Shown here: piece after piece, positions 1 to 7,971 of the stretch
Layout of the letters: each line of letters opens with the position of its first letter
Position numbering within the stretch: the first letter of the stretch is position 1
Assembly: GCF_018332695.1 (NCBI RefSeq)
Contig: NZ_BOQN01000065.1
Location: 1-64,000 of the forward strand
Source: Paractinoplanes toevensis
Lineage (GTDB): Bacteria; Actinomycetota; Actinomycetes; Mycobacteriales; Micromonosporaceae
Length of the DNA stretch: 64,000 nt
Direction: 5' to 3'
Notes under the pieces: generated by a model
The model's input: only the letters and a program-made list of their open reading frames with translations
The model's database searches: none
What the model was told of the DNA's origin: nothing
Program-made: the position numbers and the translations under genes

Positions 1-209
1 GGGGGCTTTTAAGAGCTTGCGCCGCATGTGGCTACGAAAGCGCCTGTGGCTTGGGGGTGTGTAGTTGGAGCAAACGCAGCGGCTCGAATATCTGGGGTTG
101 GGGTTTGTGCGGAGCGTTCGCGAACGCAGTGCCCAAGCCGAACCCCCCACCCAGGCCCGGCGGTCTCCGAGCGCTCGGCCGGGGGTTCGGGGGCAGAGCC
201 CCTGAGGTC
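1..209. other. Intergenic left edge with inverted repeats
   Basis: No convincing gene is seen here. The stretch holds a perfect 14-base palindrome, GCGTTCGCGAACGC, at 114-127. It sits inside a larger imperfect hairpin, with a GGTTGGGGTTTG arm near 97-108 facing a CCCAAGCCGAACCCC arm near 132-147. A G-rich run ending in GGGGGCAGAGCCCC lies just downstream of the MerR gene stop. The hairpins could terminate the leftward MerR gene or be a dispersed intergenic repeat; the sequence alone does not decide. Confidence 0.4.
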
Positions 210-1016
210 TTACGACCTCCGCAAATGCGGATCGACGGCGATCGTCTCGGGGGTCAGGCCGTAGTACGACGCGACCTCGCGCAACCGCTCCTCGCCCCGC
301 CCGAGGATGAAGCGGTGCCCGTCCGGGTCGCGCACCACGAAGTCGCGCATGCCGTTGGGCCGAGAACCGACCGGCTCGACGATGTCGGCGCCGGCCTCCT
401 CGTATTCCGCGCACAGGGCGTCCGGATCCTCGACGTAAACGTAGGCGACCTGCTCGGGCGGGGGTGCATCGCCGGTCCAGGGAACCAGCAGGAGCATCTC
501 GACCGCGCCGCTGGCCAGGGCGGCGACACTGTCGTCCGCGGTGCGCCACGCGAGGCGGAAACCGAGGGCCTCCTGGTAGTAGGCGACCGAGCGGTCCAGG
601 TCGGCGACCGAAAGCCGCGGCATCACGTGCAGCCAGGTCGTCAGGTCGGTGCGTGCGTCAGTGGTCACAGTTTCCTCCTGGGTCAGTGCGTCGACCGCCT
701 GCAGCAGGCGGCGGACTTCTTCGAGGCGGGCTTCCAGCCGCGCGCGATGGTCGTGGAACAGCCGGCGCCGTTCCTCGTCGCCGGTGCCGGCCAGGACGCG
801 CCGGATGTCGGCGATGGGCATGTCCAGCGACCGGAGCAGGGCGATGACCCGCGCGGCACCGGTCTGGCCGGACGTGTAGTAGCGGTAGCCGGACTGGGCT
901 TCCCGGCTCTCCGGTTCGAGCAGCCGCAGCCGGTCGTAGCGGCGCAGCTGCGGGATGCTCAGGCCGACAAGCTCGGCGAACTGCCCGATCTGCCAGCGTT
1001 CGGATTGATCGTCCAC
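210..1016 (-). CDS. MerR-family regulator with C-terminal VOC (glyoxalase-like) domain
   Basis: This 268-residue protein begins with a MerR winged helix (about residues 8-75, with IGQFAELVGLSIPQLRRYDR and the GYRYY turn). A dimerisation helix rich in Arg/Leu/Glu follows (about 80-113), then a VOC-fold domain (about 128-250, ending in the typical VVRDPDGHRFILG strand). In such proteins the VOC half is thought to sense a small ligand and the MerR half to remodel a spaced promoter. The gene is divergent from the P450 gene, with an inverted repeat in the gap that fits autoregulation. The ligand cannot be read from sequence. Confidence 0.88.
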   Translation of the reverse strand: MDDQSERWQIGQFAELVGLSIPQLRRYDRLRLLEPESREAQSGYRYYTSGQTGAARVIALLRSLDMPIADIRRVLAGTGDEERRRLFHDHRARLEARLEEVRRLLQAVDALTQEETVTTDARTDLTTWLHVMPRLSVADLDRSVAYYQEALGFRLAWRTADDSVAALASGAVEMLLLVPWTGDAPPPEQVAYVYVEDPDALCAEYEEAGADIVEPVGSRPNGMRDFVVRDPDGHRFILGRGEERLREVASYYGLTPETIAVDPHLRRS

Positions 1017-1034
1017 GGGTCGATTCTGCGAGGC

Positions 1035-1052
1035 TGACCCGCGTCAGGGTCA
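1035..1052. promoter_or_regulatory. Candidate MerR operator/promoter
   Basis: An inverted repeat TGACCC-N6-GGGTCA sits in the 58-base gap between the divergent MerR and P450 genes. On the minus strand it supplies TTGACC, a good -35 element, immediately upstream of the MerR gene. This arrangement is typical of autoregulated MerR-family promoters. Confidence 0.5.
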
Positions 1053-1074
1053 AGAGGCCTTGCCACCATCCACG

Positions 1075-2265
1075 ATGGACCTGTCGAATCAGGCGATGAC
1101 GACCGTCGAATCGCAGCGCAAGGTCGACCGCGGGGAACTGGCTCCGGGATGCCCGGTGCATCGGGGGAGCGATGACGTCTGGCGCATCCAGGACTATGCG
1201 ACCGCCCGCGAATTCCTCCGGCACACCGAGACCAGGCAGGCCGGTTTCGGCATCGAGGGCGTCAAGCGTTTCGCCAAGGGCATGCGCCTGGCCGTTCTCT
1301 ACCGGGACGGGCCCGAGCACCGCGAGCACCGCCGGCAGACCGCCAAATACTTCACTCCCAAGCGGGTCGACTCGGCCTACCGCGGCCTGATGGAACGGCT
1401 GGCCGACGAGCAGTGCGCGGTGCTCCGCAGCGCCGGGACGGCGAACCTGTCGGATCTGTCGTTCCAGCTCGCGGTGGCCGTTGCCGCGGAGGTGGTCGGG
1501 CTGACCGAGAGCCGGGGGAGCACGGCCAAGCGTCTCGACCGCTTCTTCGCGCTGGTGCCGGACGGCGACGCGAAAGGCCTCTCGGCGCTGTATCAGGGTC
1601 TGCACCAGCTCTACACGATGGGCGCCGTCTACTGGCGGGATGTCCGGCCGGCGGTCAACGCGCGGCGGAAGCAGGGCCGGGACGATCTCATCTCGCACCT
1701 GATCGATGAAGGGTGCAATCGCAAGGAGATCCTGGGGGAGTGCGTCACGTTCGCCGCGGCCGGGATGATCACCACGCGGGAGTTCATCTCGGTGGCGGCG
1801 TGGCATCTGTTCGCGGACGAGGAGTTGCGGACGCGCTACCGGAGCGGAGACGAGAAGGCGCGGTTCGGGGTGCTGCACGAGATTCTGCGGCTGGAACCGG
1901 TCGTCGCCGACCTGATGCGGTGGACCACCGCGGACGTCGAGGTCGGCGGCGTGACGATCCCCGAAGGGGTGCTCGTCGACGTAGGGGTGGCCGCCGCGAA
2001 CGCCGACCCGGCCGCGGTCGGCGACGATCCCCAGCTCGTGTGCCCGGCGCGGCCGCTCGCCGACGGCGTCGCGGACTCGGGGCTGTCGTTCGGCGACGGC
2101 GCCCACCGCTGCCCGGGTGCGTACATTGCGATTCAGGAGACCGACATCTTCCTGACCAGGCTGTTCGCGATGGAAGGGCTGCGCATGGTGCACGAGCCGA
2201 AGGTGCGTATCCGTCCGGAGATCGCCGCCTACGAGTTGGTCGGGCTGATCGTGGCGGTGGAGTGA
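1075..2265 (+). CDS. Cytochrome P450
   Basis: A soluble bacterial P450 of normal length (about 396 residues). The heme loop FGDGAHRCPGAY is present with the cysteine ligand at about residue 346, and the K-helix ExxR is seen as EILR. The I-helix reads AGMITT at residues 229-234: the two threonines are kept, but the acidic residue that usually precedes them is isoleucine, so proton delivery may differ from classical monooxygenases. Start choice is uncertain: TTG at 1060, ATG at 1075 or ATG at 1096 are all in frame and none has a clear ribosome site. The downstream DinB gene overlaps its stop, so the two are probably cotranscribed. No ferredoxin gene is adjacent; the substrate is unknown. Confidence 0.9.
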   Translation: MDLSNQAMTTVESQRKVDRGELAPGCPVHRGSDDVWRIQDYATAREFLRHTETRQAGFGIEGVKRFAKGMRLAVLYRDGPEHREHRRQTAKYFTPKRVDSAYRGLMERLADEQCAVLRSAGTANLSDLSFQLAVAVAAEVVGLTESRGSTAKRLDRFFALVPDGDAKGLSALYQGLHQLYTMGAVYWRDVRPAVNARRKQGRDDLISHLIDEGCNRKEILGECVTFAAAGMITTREFISVAAWHLFADEELRTRYRSGDEKARFGVLHEILRLEPVVADLMRWTTADVEVGGVTIPEGVLVDVGVAAANADPAAVGDDPQLVCPARPLADGVADSGLSFGDGAHRCPGAYIAIQETDIFLTRLFAMEGLRMVHEPKVRIRPEIAAYELVGLIVAVE

Positions 2266-2747
2266 GCGTGGGCCTGCGCGATGACGAGCGGACCACCCTC
2301 GAGCAGTTCCTCGACGAGCACCGCGCCGGGGTGCTCCGGGCGCTGGACGGGCTCGCCGACGCCGACGCGGCCACGCGCCTGCTGCCGCACACCGGGATGA
2401 CCATCGGCGGGATCGTGAAGCACCTCGCGCAGATGGAGGACCTCTGGTTCACCTGGAAGTTCGCCGGGGGCGACTGGCCGCCGCCGTGGCCGCACGGTGA
2501 GCGGGAGGAGTGGGCGTGGGAGTCGGCCGCCGAGGACACGGTGGCCGAGCTGGCGGCCCTCTATCGGGTGGCGTGCGCGCGCAGCCGGGCGGTGGCCGCG
2601 AGGCAGCCCGACCTGGACGCGCTCGCGGCGTCCCCCTCGTTCGGCAAGGGGCCGGTCAGCCTGCGCTGGCTGTTCGTGCACATGATCCGGGAGACCGCCC
2701 AGCACCGCGGCCACCTCGACCTGATGCTCGACGTGGTGCGCGGCTAA
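2262..2747 (+). CDS. DinB/mycothiol-dependent-type four-helix protein (DUF664-like)
   Basis: This 161-residue protein starts with GTG overlapping the P450 stop codon (GTGA), indicating translational coupling. It shows the DinB/YfiT pattern: an N-terminal helix with LEQFLDEHRAGVLRAL, the central GMTIGGIVKHLAQMEDLWF segment with a His ligand, and a C-terminal segment HMIRETAQHRGHLDLM with two more histidines that would complete a three-His metal site. Members include thiol-dependent transferases and many proteins of unknown role. Coupling to the P450 suggests a joint tailoring or detoxification role, which is inference. Confidence 0.82.
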   Translation: MSVGLRDDERTTLEQFLDEHRAGVLRALDGLADADAATRLLPHTGMTIGGIVKHLAQMEDLWFTWKFAGGDWPPPWPHGEREEWAWESAAEDTVAELAALYRVACARSRAVAARQPDLDALAASPSFGKGPVSLRWLFVHMIRETAQHRGHLDLMLDVVRG

Positions 2748-2812
2748 CACTGCAACGGCACCTGTAGTCCATTCACCGCGGAACAGTCGGGGGAGCGGCC
2801 GGCTCGGCCCGG

Positions 2813-3210
2813 TCATGCTGACTCGCGCAGCACCAATTTGGTGGGCAGGATGAGCGGCGTACGCCCCTGCCCCCCGATCAAACCGATGAGCATCCGGGTC
2901 ATTTCTGTTCCCAAGGCCTGGATCGATTGGTGGACCGTGGTCAATGGCGGATCGGCTCGCTCAGGCATGCCCAGATTGTCGAAGCCCACCACGGCCACGT
3001 CGGTCGGCCATGATCATCGACTCGCGGTAGCCAGGCACAGCAACAGGTGCAGGTCGGTCTCCTCGCGGGCCGCGGACACTCCGACGATGACCTGCGCGAC
3101 GAAGGGATCGGCGAACAACTCGGGCCGGTCGTGGGAGATCGCGAGGGCGACGATGCCGGTCTGCTGGGTGGCCAGGGCGCGAGCGGTGCGGTTGGGCAGG
3201 TAGCCCATAG
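2813..3210 (-). pseudogene. Decayed LacI-family regulator (two fragments, different frames)
   Basis: Two pieces of a LacI-type sugar-responsive repressor remain. The upstream piece (about 3014-3208) reads MGYLPNRTARALATQQTG and continues as the start of the effector-binding domain. The downstream piece (about 2813-3000) reads VAVVGFDNLGMPE and ends PTKLVLRESA, the normal C-terminus of the family. The whole DNA-binding N-terminus (about 60 residues) and roughly 140 residues of the middle are missing, and the two pieces are in different frames, so no functional repressor can be made. It sits next to a GH6 cellulase that keeps a LacI-type operator, so it was probably the local cellulose or oligosaccharide regulator. 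Confidence 0.8.
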
Positions 3211-3212
3211 GC

Positions 3213-3228
3213 CTGGAAGCGGTCCCAG
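3213..3228. promoter_or_regulatory. Degenerate LacI-type operator next to the LacI pseudogene
   Basis: CTGGAAGCGGTCCCAG resembles the intact palindrome CTGGAAGCGCTTCCAG in front of the GH6 gene, with a few mismatches. It lies directly upstream of the truncated LacI reading frame, where an autoregulatory operator would be expected, which suggests the deletion removed everything between operator and codon 60. Confidence 0.4.
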
Positions 3229-3337
3229 TTTCGCATGCGTCACCGTGTCATGCCGATCAGATGACGAACGGTGAATCGTGGTCCTCTTGACTTTCTAGGA
3301 GGCTCGGCTAAGCATCGCATCGATAGGTATCAATCAA

Positions 3338-3363
3338 GATTACTGGAAGCGCTTCCAGTAATC
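3338..3363. promoter_or_regulatory. 26-bp perfect palindrome, LacI/CebR-type operator of the GH6 gene
   Basis: A perfect inverted repeat centred between 3350 and 3351 with core TGGAAGCGCTTCCA; complementarity extends six bases beyond this core on each side. The core differs from the classical CebR box TGGGAGCGCTCCCA at one position in each half. It lies 28 bases before the GH6 start codon, a position suited to repression. Confidence 0.75.
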
Positions 3364-3390
3364 CGTCCGCTCAATGCTTCGGAGACCGTG

Positions 3391-4362
3391 ATGAGACAAC
3401 GAATCCGTTCCCGTACGCTCGCCGCCGCACTGGCGTTGGCGGTACCCGCGGTGCTGCTGCTCGCCGCGCCCGCCGCCCACGCCGACCCCATCAGCCAGAC
3501 CAGCGGCTTCTATGTGAACCCCAACTCGGGCCCGGCATCGTGGGTTGCCGCCAACCCCGGTGACGGGCGCGCCGCCGCGATCCGGAGCCAGATCGCGCAG
3601 AAGCCGATGGCCAGTTGGTTCGGCAACTGGAGCGGTGACATCACCGGTGCGGTCGGCCGATACGTCGCCGCTGCCGATGCTGTCGACAAGCTGCCCCTCC
3701 TGGTGGCCTACAACCTCCCCGGCCGGGATGCCTGCGGCGGCCACTCCGGCGGAGGTGCCGGCAGCGTCGCCGCCTACGACTCGTGGATCGCCTCCTTCGT
3801 CGCCGCCATCGGCAGCCGGCCTGCCGTGGTGGTCCTCGAACCGGACTCGCTGGGCGACTTCAGCTGCATGAGCCAGACGCAGATCAACGAACGCGTAGGC
3901 ATGCTCTCCCGCGCCGCCGGCCAGTTCCGGGCCAAGGCGCCCAACACCTGGGCGTACCTCGACGCCGGCAATCCGGGCTGGGTGGACGCGCAGACCATGG
4001 CGCAACGCCTCAACATGGCCGGGGTGGCCAACGCGCACGGTTTCGCGCTGAACGTGTCGAACTACTTCCGGACCAGCGAGAACACCAACTACGGCAACAG
4101 CGTCGCGTCCGCGCTGCAGCGGTTCGGATACAGCAAGCCGTACGTGATCGACACCAGCCGCAACGGCAACGGCTCCAACGGTCAGTGGTGCAACCCGGCG
4201 GGTCGCCGGATCGGCACACCGAGCCAGATGGGCGGCGGTGCCGAGATGGTGCTGTGGCTCAAGACGCCGGGGGAGTCCGACGGCAACTGCGGGGTCGGAG
4301 CCGGATCCACCGCCGGGCAGTTCCTGCCGGAAGTGGCCTACAAGATGATCTACGGGTACTGA
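3391..4362 (+). CDS. Secreted GH6 cellulase (endoglucanase or cellobiohydrolase)
   Basis: A 323-residue exported glycoside hydrolase family 6 enzyme acting on beta-1,4-glucan. A signal peptide with an Ala/Leu/Val core ends near AHADP at about residue 33. Family hallmarks are RDACGGHSGGG with Asp113, the acid catalyst loop VVLEPDSLGD with Asp152, and the late WLKTPGESDGNC with Asp297. The enzyme is a bare catalytic domain with no carbohydrate-binding module, unlike many GH6 cellulases. The ATG at 3391 is chosen because it begins the signal peptide; in-frame codons further upstream would place the operator inside the gene. It lies beside a LacI pseudogene and a palindromic operator. Endo versus exo action depends on loops that cannot be judged here. 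Confidence 0.93.
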   Translation: MRQRIRSRTLAAALALAVPAVLLLAAPAAHADPISQTSGFYVNPNSGPASWVAANPGDGRAAAIRSQIAQKPMASWFGNWSGDITGAVGRYVAAADAVDKLPLLVAYNLPGRDACGGHSGGGAGSVAAYDSWIASFVAAIGSRPAVVVLEPDSLGDFSCMSQTQINERVGMLSRAAGQFRAKAPNTWAYLDAGNPGWVDAQTMAQRLNMAGVANAHGFALNVSNYFRTSENTNYGNSVASALQRFGYSKPYVIDTSRNGNGSNGQWCNPAGRRIGTPSQMGGGAEMVLWLKTPGESDGNCGVGAGSTAGQFLPEVAYKMIYGY

Positions 4363-4391
4363 CCACGAACATCCGCCGTGTGGGGTGACAC

Positions 4392-4409
4392 GCCGTCCGG
4401 CCGGACGGC
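4392..4409. terminator. 18-bp palindrome after the GH6 gene
   Basis: GCCGTCCGGCCGGACGGC is a perfect palindrome about 30 bases downstream of the GH6 stop. It could act as a GC-rich terminator, although it has no loop spacer or T-run, so a protein-binding site is the alternative. Confidence 0.35.
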
Positions 4410-4510
4410 TGGGCGGCGTCGTCCCGTTCGGGTCGGGTCGTCGGACTTGTCCGCGCGGGCCTGCGATCTTGGGGGTTTTCCGAGCGCGGTCCGGCTGGCA
4501 TGGTGTCGGC

Positions 4511-4993
4511 ATGAGCCAGCGCCTGTACAACCGAAGCAGCCGGACCATCGCCGTGGCCGACGTGCCGCCGGATGTGCTGGCCGCGATCGAGGCCCACGCC
4601 GCGGAACGGCTGCTGGACCCGATCACGGAGACGGCTGTCGCGTGCGTGGCGACGCTCTCGAAGAGCCTGCGCAAGCCGGGCTTGTTCGCCCGCCTCGGCG
4701 GGCGGATGCCCGAGGCCGAGCATCAGACCTTCGCCGTCCTGATACCGACGACCCTGGTGGTGGCGACCGCCGGCGACCAGCGCGGTATCACCGTGCTGTC
4801 GACCCGTCTGGCCGACGTCGACCTCGTCGGACAAACCGATCCCGCGTACGCCGTCGACTCCAGCATTCATGTCCGGGGACGCTGGGGTGGTCCGGACGTC
4901 GGGTCGTACGTCGTCGCGCTGGGTGACGACCCCGCGGGGCAGGCGTTCCACGCCGCCTTGCGTACGGCCGTCGCCGCGGCGAAGCGCTCCTGA
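4511..4993 (+). CDS. Conserved hypothetical protein, about 160 residues
   Basis: A small soluble protein beginning MSQRLYNRSSRTIAV; no signal peptide or membrane segment. The ATG at 4511 is preferred because upstream in-frame sequence reads as low-complexity noise. The residues are well distributed (helix LAAIEAHAAERLLD, then beta-like VLIPTTLVVATAG and ITVLSTRLADVDLVG), consistent with a PH-like or similar beta-rich fold, but I do not recognise a family. It lies between two cellulase genes with its own spacing and is probably independent of them. Confidence 0.65.
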   Translation: MSQRLYNRSSRTIAVADVPPDVLAAIEAHAAERLLDPITETAVACVATLSKSLRKPGLFARLGGRMPEAEHQTFAVLIPTTLVVATAGDQRGITVLSTRLADVDLVGQTDPAYAVDSSIHVRGRWGGPDVGSYVVALGDDPAGQAFHAALRTAVAAAKRS

Positions 4994-5033
4994 TGAGTAC
5001 CGCTTTCGGTCACGTATTGACCCGGCGTTGTTT

Positions 5034-5047
5034 TGGGAGCGCTCCCA
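5034..5047. promoter_or_regulatory. CebR-type operator upstream of the GH3 gene
   Basis: TGGGAGCGCTCCCA is an exact match to the 14-bp palindrome known as the binding site of CebR, the LacI-family cellobiose/cellotriose repressor of Streptomyces. It lies 43 bases before the beta-glucosidase start codon. Confidence 0.85.
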
Positions 5048-5090
5048 TGTCACGATGACGGTCAATGTCAGTCGGGTGTGAGGACACGCC

Positions 5091-7292
5091 ATGCGACCTT
5101 CCGGAACCGCCACCGCCGCTGTCGCCCTGGCCGCCGCCGGCCTGCTCGGCGCCATCGTGCCGGCACCCGCCGAGGCTCGTGCGGCCGTGCTGCCGTATCA
5201 GGACCCGTCGCTGCCGGTCGCCACCCGCGTCACCGATCTGCTCGGGCGGATGAGCCTGGACGACAAGGTCGGCCAGATGACGCAGTCGGAACGGGGAACG
5301 ACCACCGCCGCCGATGTCACGGCGTACCGGGTCGGGTCCGTACTCTCCGGCGGCGGCTCCGCGCCGTCGCCGAACACCCCGGCCGGCTGGGCCGACATGT
5401 ACGACGCCTACCAGCGCGGCGCGCTCGCCACCCCGCTGCAGATCCCGATCCTGTACGGCATCGACGCGGTGCACGGCAACAACAACGTGCCCGGCTCGAC
5501 GATCTTCCCGCACAACATCGGCCTCGGTGCCACCCGCGACCCCGCCCTGGTGGAGAGGATCGGCCGGGCCACCGCCGAGGAGGTGACCGGAGCCGGGCAG
5601 GACTGGACGTTCGCGCCGTGCCTCTGCGTCGCCCGCAACGACCGGTGGGGCCGCACCTACGAGTCGTTCGGCGAGAAGCCGGAGATCGCGACGGCCATGA
5701 CGACCATCGTGGACGGCCTCCAGGGCTCCCGGCTGGACGGGCCCGCCTCCGTGCTCGCCACCGCCAAGCACTACATCGGCGACGGCGGGACCACCGGCGG
5801 CACCGACCAGGGCAACACCCAGATCAGCGAGGCCGAGCTGCGGGCCGTGCACCTGCCGCCGTTCGCCGCCGCGGTGCAGCGCGGCGTCGGCTCGGTGATG
5901 ATCTCCTACAGCAGCTTCAACGGGGTCAAGCTGCACGGGAACAAATATCTGATCACCGACCTGCTGAAGGGCGAGCTGGGCTTCACCGGGTTCGTCGTCT
6001 CGGACTGGGCCGCCATCGACCAGCTCGACGGCCAGCGCGGGTTCACCCAGGCCGAGGTCGTCACCGCGGTCAACGCCGGCCTGGACATGATCATGGTGCC
6101 GACCGACTGGAAGACGTTCGTCGGCTACCTGCGCGCCGCGGCGCAGAGCGGGCAGATTCCGCTGTCGCGGATCGACGACGCCAACCGCCGCATCCTCACC
6201 AAGAAGTTCGAGCTGGGGCTCTTCGAGCGGCCGTACGCGGATCGCGGTTACGCCACGACGATCGGCAGCGCCGCGCACCGGGACCTGGCCCGGCAGGCCG
6301 TCCGCCAGTCGCAGGTGCTGCTGAAGAACGCCGGCGGGATCCTGCCGCTCGCAAAGACCGGCGGCAAGATCTTCGTGGCCGGCAAGAGCGCCGACGACAT
6401 CGGAAACCAGAGCGGCGGGTGGACCCTCAGCTGGCAGGGCGCCGGCGGCAACACGGTGCCCGGCACGTCGATCCTGGCCGGCATCCGCGCCGCCGCCGGC
6501 AGTGGCACCACCATCACGTATCAGCGGGACGGCACCGGCATCGACAACTCATACCGGGCGGCCATCGCGGTGGTCGGCGAGACGCCGTACGCCGAGGGGC
6601 AGGGCGACCGGACCGGCTCGATGAGCTTGGACGCGACCGACCTGGCCACCCTCTCCCGGCTGCGCTCCGCCGGCGTACCGGTGATCGTCGTTCTGGTGTC
6701 CGGCCGGCCGCTGGACGTCGCCGCCGAGATCGGCAACTGGAACGCGCTGCTCGCGGCCTGGCTCCCCGGCAGCGAAGGAGCCGGGGTCGCCGACGTGCTC
6801 TTCGGTGACTACGCGCCCACCGGCAAGCTGCCGGTGACGTGGATGCAGTCCGCCGCCCAGCAGCCGATCAACGACGGCGACGGCAAGACACCGCTGTTCC
6901 CGTACGGCTTCGGGTTGACCTACGCGGATACCCAGCCGGACCCGGACCCGACGCCGACCGATCCGGCCCCGGCCGGGGCGTGCCGGGTCCGGTACACCAC
7001 GAGCGACTGGAGCTCCGGCTTCACCGGCACCGTCGCGCTGACCAACACCGGGCCGGCGGCTCTCGCCCCGTGGACGCTGAGCTGGACCTTCACCGGCGGG
7101 CAGACCGTGACCCAGGCGTGGTCGGCCCGCGTCACCCAGAGCGGCGCGGTGGTCACCGCCACCGGCGAGACGTGGAGCGCGTCGCTGGCACCGGGCGCGA
7201 CGGTCAGCTTCGGTTTCAACGGGTCGCACGGCGGCAGCAACCCGCGTCCCGCGGCGTTCACCCTGAACGGCGCCGCCTGCACCGCCGAGTAG
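5091..7292 (+). CDS. Secreted GH3 beta-glucosidase with C-terminal CBM2
   Basis: This 733-residue enzyme has a signal peptide (residues 1-27, ending PAEARA). The GH3 N-terminal barrel opens with RVTDLLGRMSLDDKVGQMTQ and contains the nucleophile motif VVSDWA with Asp305; a GH3 C-terminal sandwich follows (about 400-615). After a short Asp/Pro/Thr linker (about 618-630) comes a family 2 cellulose-binding module (about 632-733) with the usual flanking cysteines and WTLSWTFTGGQ. It should release glucose from cello-oligosaccharides outside the cell. A CBM2 on a GH3 glucosidase is uncommon, since many such enzymes are unattached, and would hold it on cellulose. The upstream CebR box predicts induction by cellobiose. 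Confidence 0.93.
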   Translation: MRPSGTATAAVALAAAGLLGAIVPAPAEARAAVLPYQDPSLPVATRVTDLLGRMSLDDKVGQMTQSERGTTTAADVTAYRVGSVLSGGGSAPSPNTPAGWADMYDAYQRGALATPLQIPILYGIDAVHGNNNVPGSTIFPHNIGLGATRDPALVERIGRATAEEVTGAGQDWTFAPCLCVARNDRWGRTYESFGEKPEIATAMTTIVDGLQGSRLDGPASVLATAKHYIGDGGTTGGTDQGNTQISEAELRAVHLPPFAAAVQRGVGSVMISYSSFNGVKLHGNKYLITDLLKGELGFTGFVVSDWAAIDQLDGQRGFTQAEVVTAVNAGLDMIMVPTDWKTFVGYLRAAAQSGQIPLSRIDDANRRILTKKFELGLFERPYADRGYATTIGSAAHRDLARQAVRQSQVLLKNAGGILPLAKTGGKIFVAGKSADDIGNQSGGWTLSWQGAGGNTVPGTSILAGIRAAAGSGTTITYQRDGTGIDNSYRAAIAVVGETPYAEGQGDRTGSMSLDATDLATLSRLRSAGVPVIVVLVSGRPLDVAAEIGNWNALLAAWLPGSEGAGVADVLFGDYAPTGKLPVTWMQSAAQQPINDGDGKTPLFPYGFGLTYADTQPDPDPTPTDPAPAGACRVRYTTSDWSSGFTGTVALTNTGPAALAPWTLSWTFTGGQTVTQAWSARVTQSGAVVTATGETWSASLAPGATVSFGFNGSHGGSNPRPAAFTLNGAACTAE

Positions 7293-7301
7293 CTCTGGCG
7301 A

Positions 7302-7886
7302 TCAGCCGGCGCCTTCCTCGAACTGCCGGATCAGCGGGCCGAGGCTGCGCAACCAGTCACGCGCACGGGAGCTCCAGTCCGTCCCACCGAGGAGGACCAC
7401 CGCTTCGCCACCGAGGAAGGACAGCCCGATCAGCCCGGCCACGTCCTCGGCGCGCAGTGGCCCCAGCGACCCGAACCGCTGTTCGGCCTCGCGGGCCACC
7501 TCGGCCAGCACCTCGAACCACGACTGCAACAGCTCCAGTACGCGGTGGGCCACCGCACTGTCCGACCAGCCCGCCGCGATCATCTCCTGCAGGACGCGCA
7601 CGTATCCGGAGGCCAGATCGTCGTCGAGGAAGTCGCAGGCCTGCTCGTAGCGCTTCCACAGGGGCATCTCGGTGCCGTACATCTGGCGTTGCCGGTCGAT
7701 CAGCCGGCGGTTTTCGTAGTCCAGCAGCGCCAGCACGAGTCCCTGCTTGCCGCCGAAGTGGTAGTGGATCTGGCTGAGCGGAACCCCGGCCTGGTCGGCG
7801 ACCCGCCGGGTGGACAGTGCGGCGAAGCCGTCGGCCAGGACGCGTTCGCGCGCCGCCTCGATGATTCTGTCGGCTGTCGGGTTCAC
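7302..7886 (-). CDS. TetR-family transcriptional regulator
   Basis: A 194-residue TetR repressor. The N-terminal helix-turn-helix is clear (ADRIIEAARERVLADGFAA, then LSTRRVADQAGVPLSQIHYHFGGKQGL), and the rest is the all-helical ligand and dimer domain. The GTG at 7886 is selected because upstream in-frame sequence runs through the operators. It is divergent from the MddA/NnrU-type gene, with two 16-base operator copies between them, so it very likely represses both itself and that operon. The ligand is unknown. Confidence 0.9.
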   Translation of the reverse strand: MNPTADRIIEAARERVLADGFAALSTRRVADQAGVPLSQIHYHFGGKQGLVLALLDYENRRLIDRQRQMYGTEMPLWKRYEQACDFLDDDLASGYVRVLQEMIAAGWSDSAVAHRVLELLQSWFEVLAEVAREAEQRFGSLGPLRAEDVAGLIGLSFLGGEAVVLLGGTDWSSRARDWLRSLGPLIRQFEEGAG

Positions 7887-7900
7887 GTCGGATCCTCTTG

Positions 7901-7950
7901 TCGGTCGGTCGACCGAATGATAGCTTGCGCGCATTCGGTCGGTCGACCGA
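7901..7950. promoter_or_regulatory. Duplicated TetR operator (two direct 16-bp repeats)
   Basis: TCGGTCGGTCGACCGA occurs at 7901-7916 and again at 7935-7950, a 34-base period (about three helical turns). Each copy contains the palindrome TCGGTCGACCGA. The pair fills the gap between the divergent TetR gene and the membrane protein gene and overlaps both likely promoters. Confidence 0.85.
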
Positions 7951-7971
7951 CTCAGGCGGAAGGAGAGTCGC

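Noticed and set aside
658..2193. Long minus-strand frame opposite the P450 gene
   Set aside because: It is the GC-rich shadow of the P450 and MerR-VOC genes, with Arg/Pro-rich low-complexity sequence and no motif.
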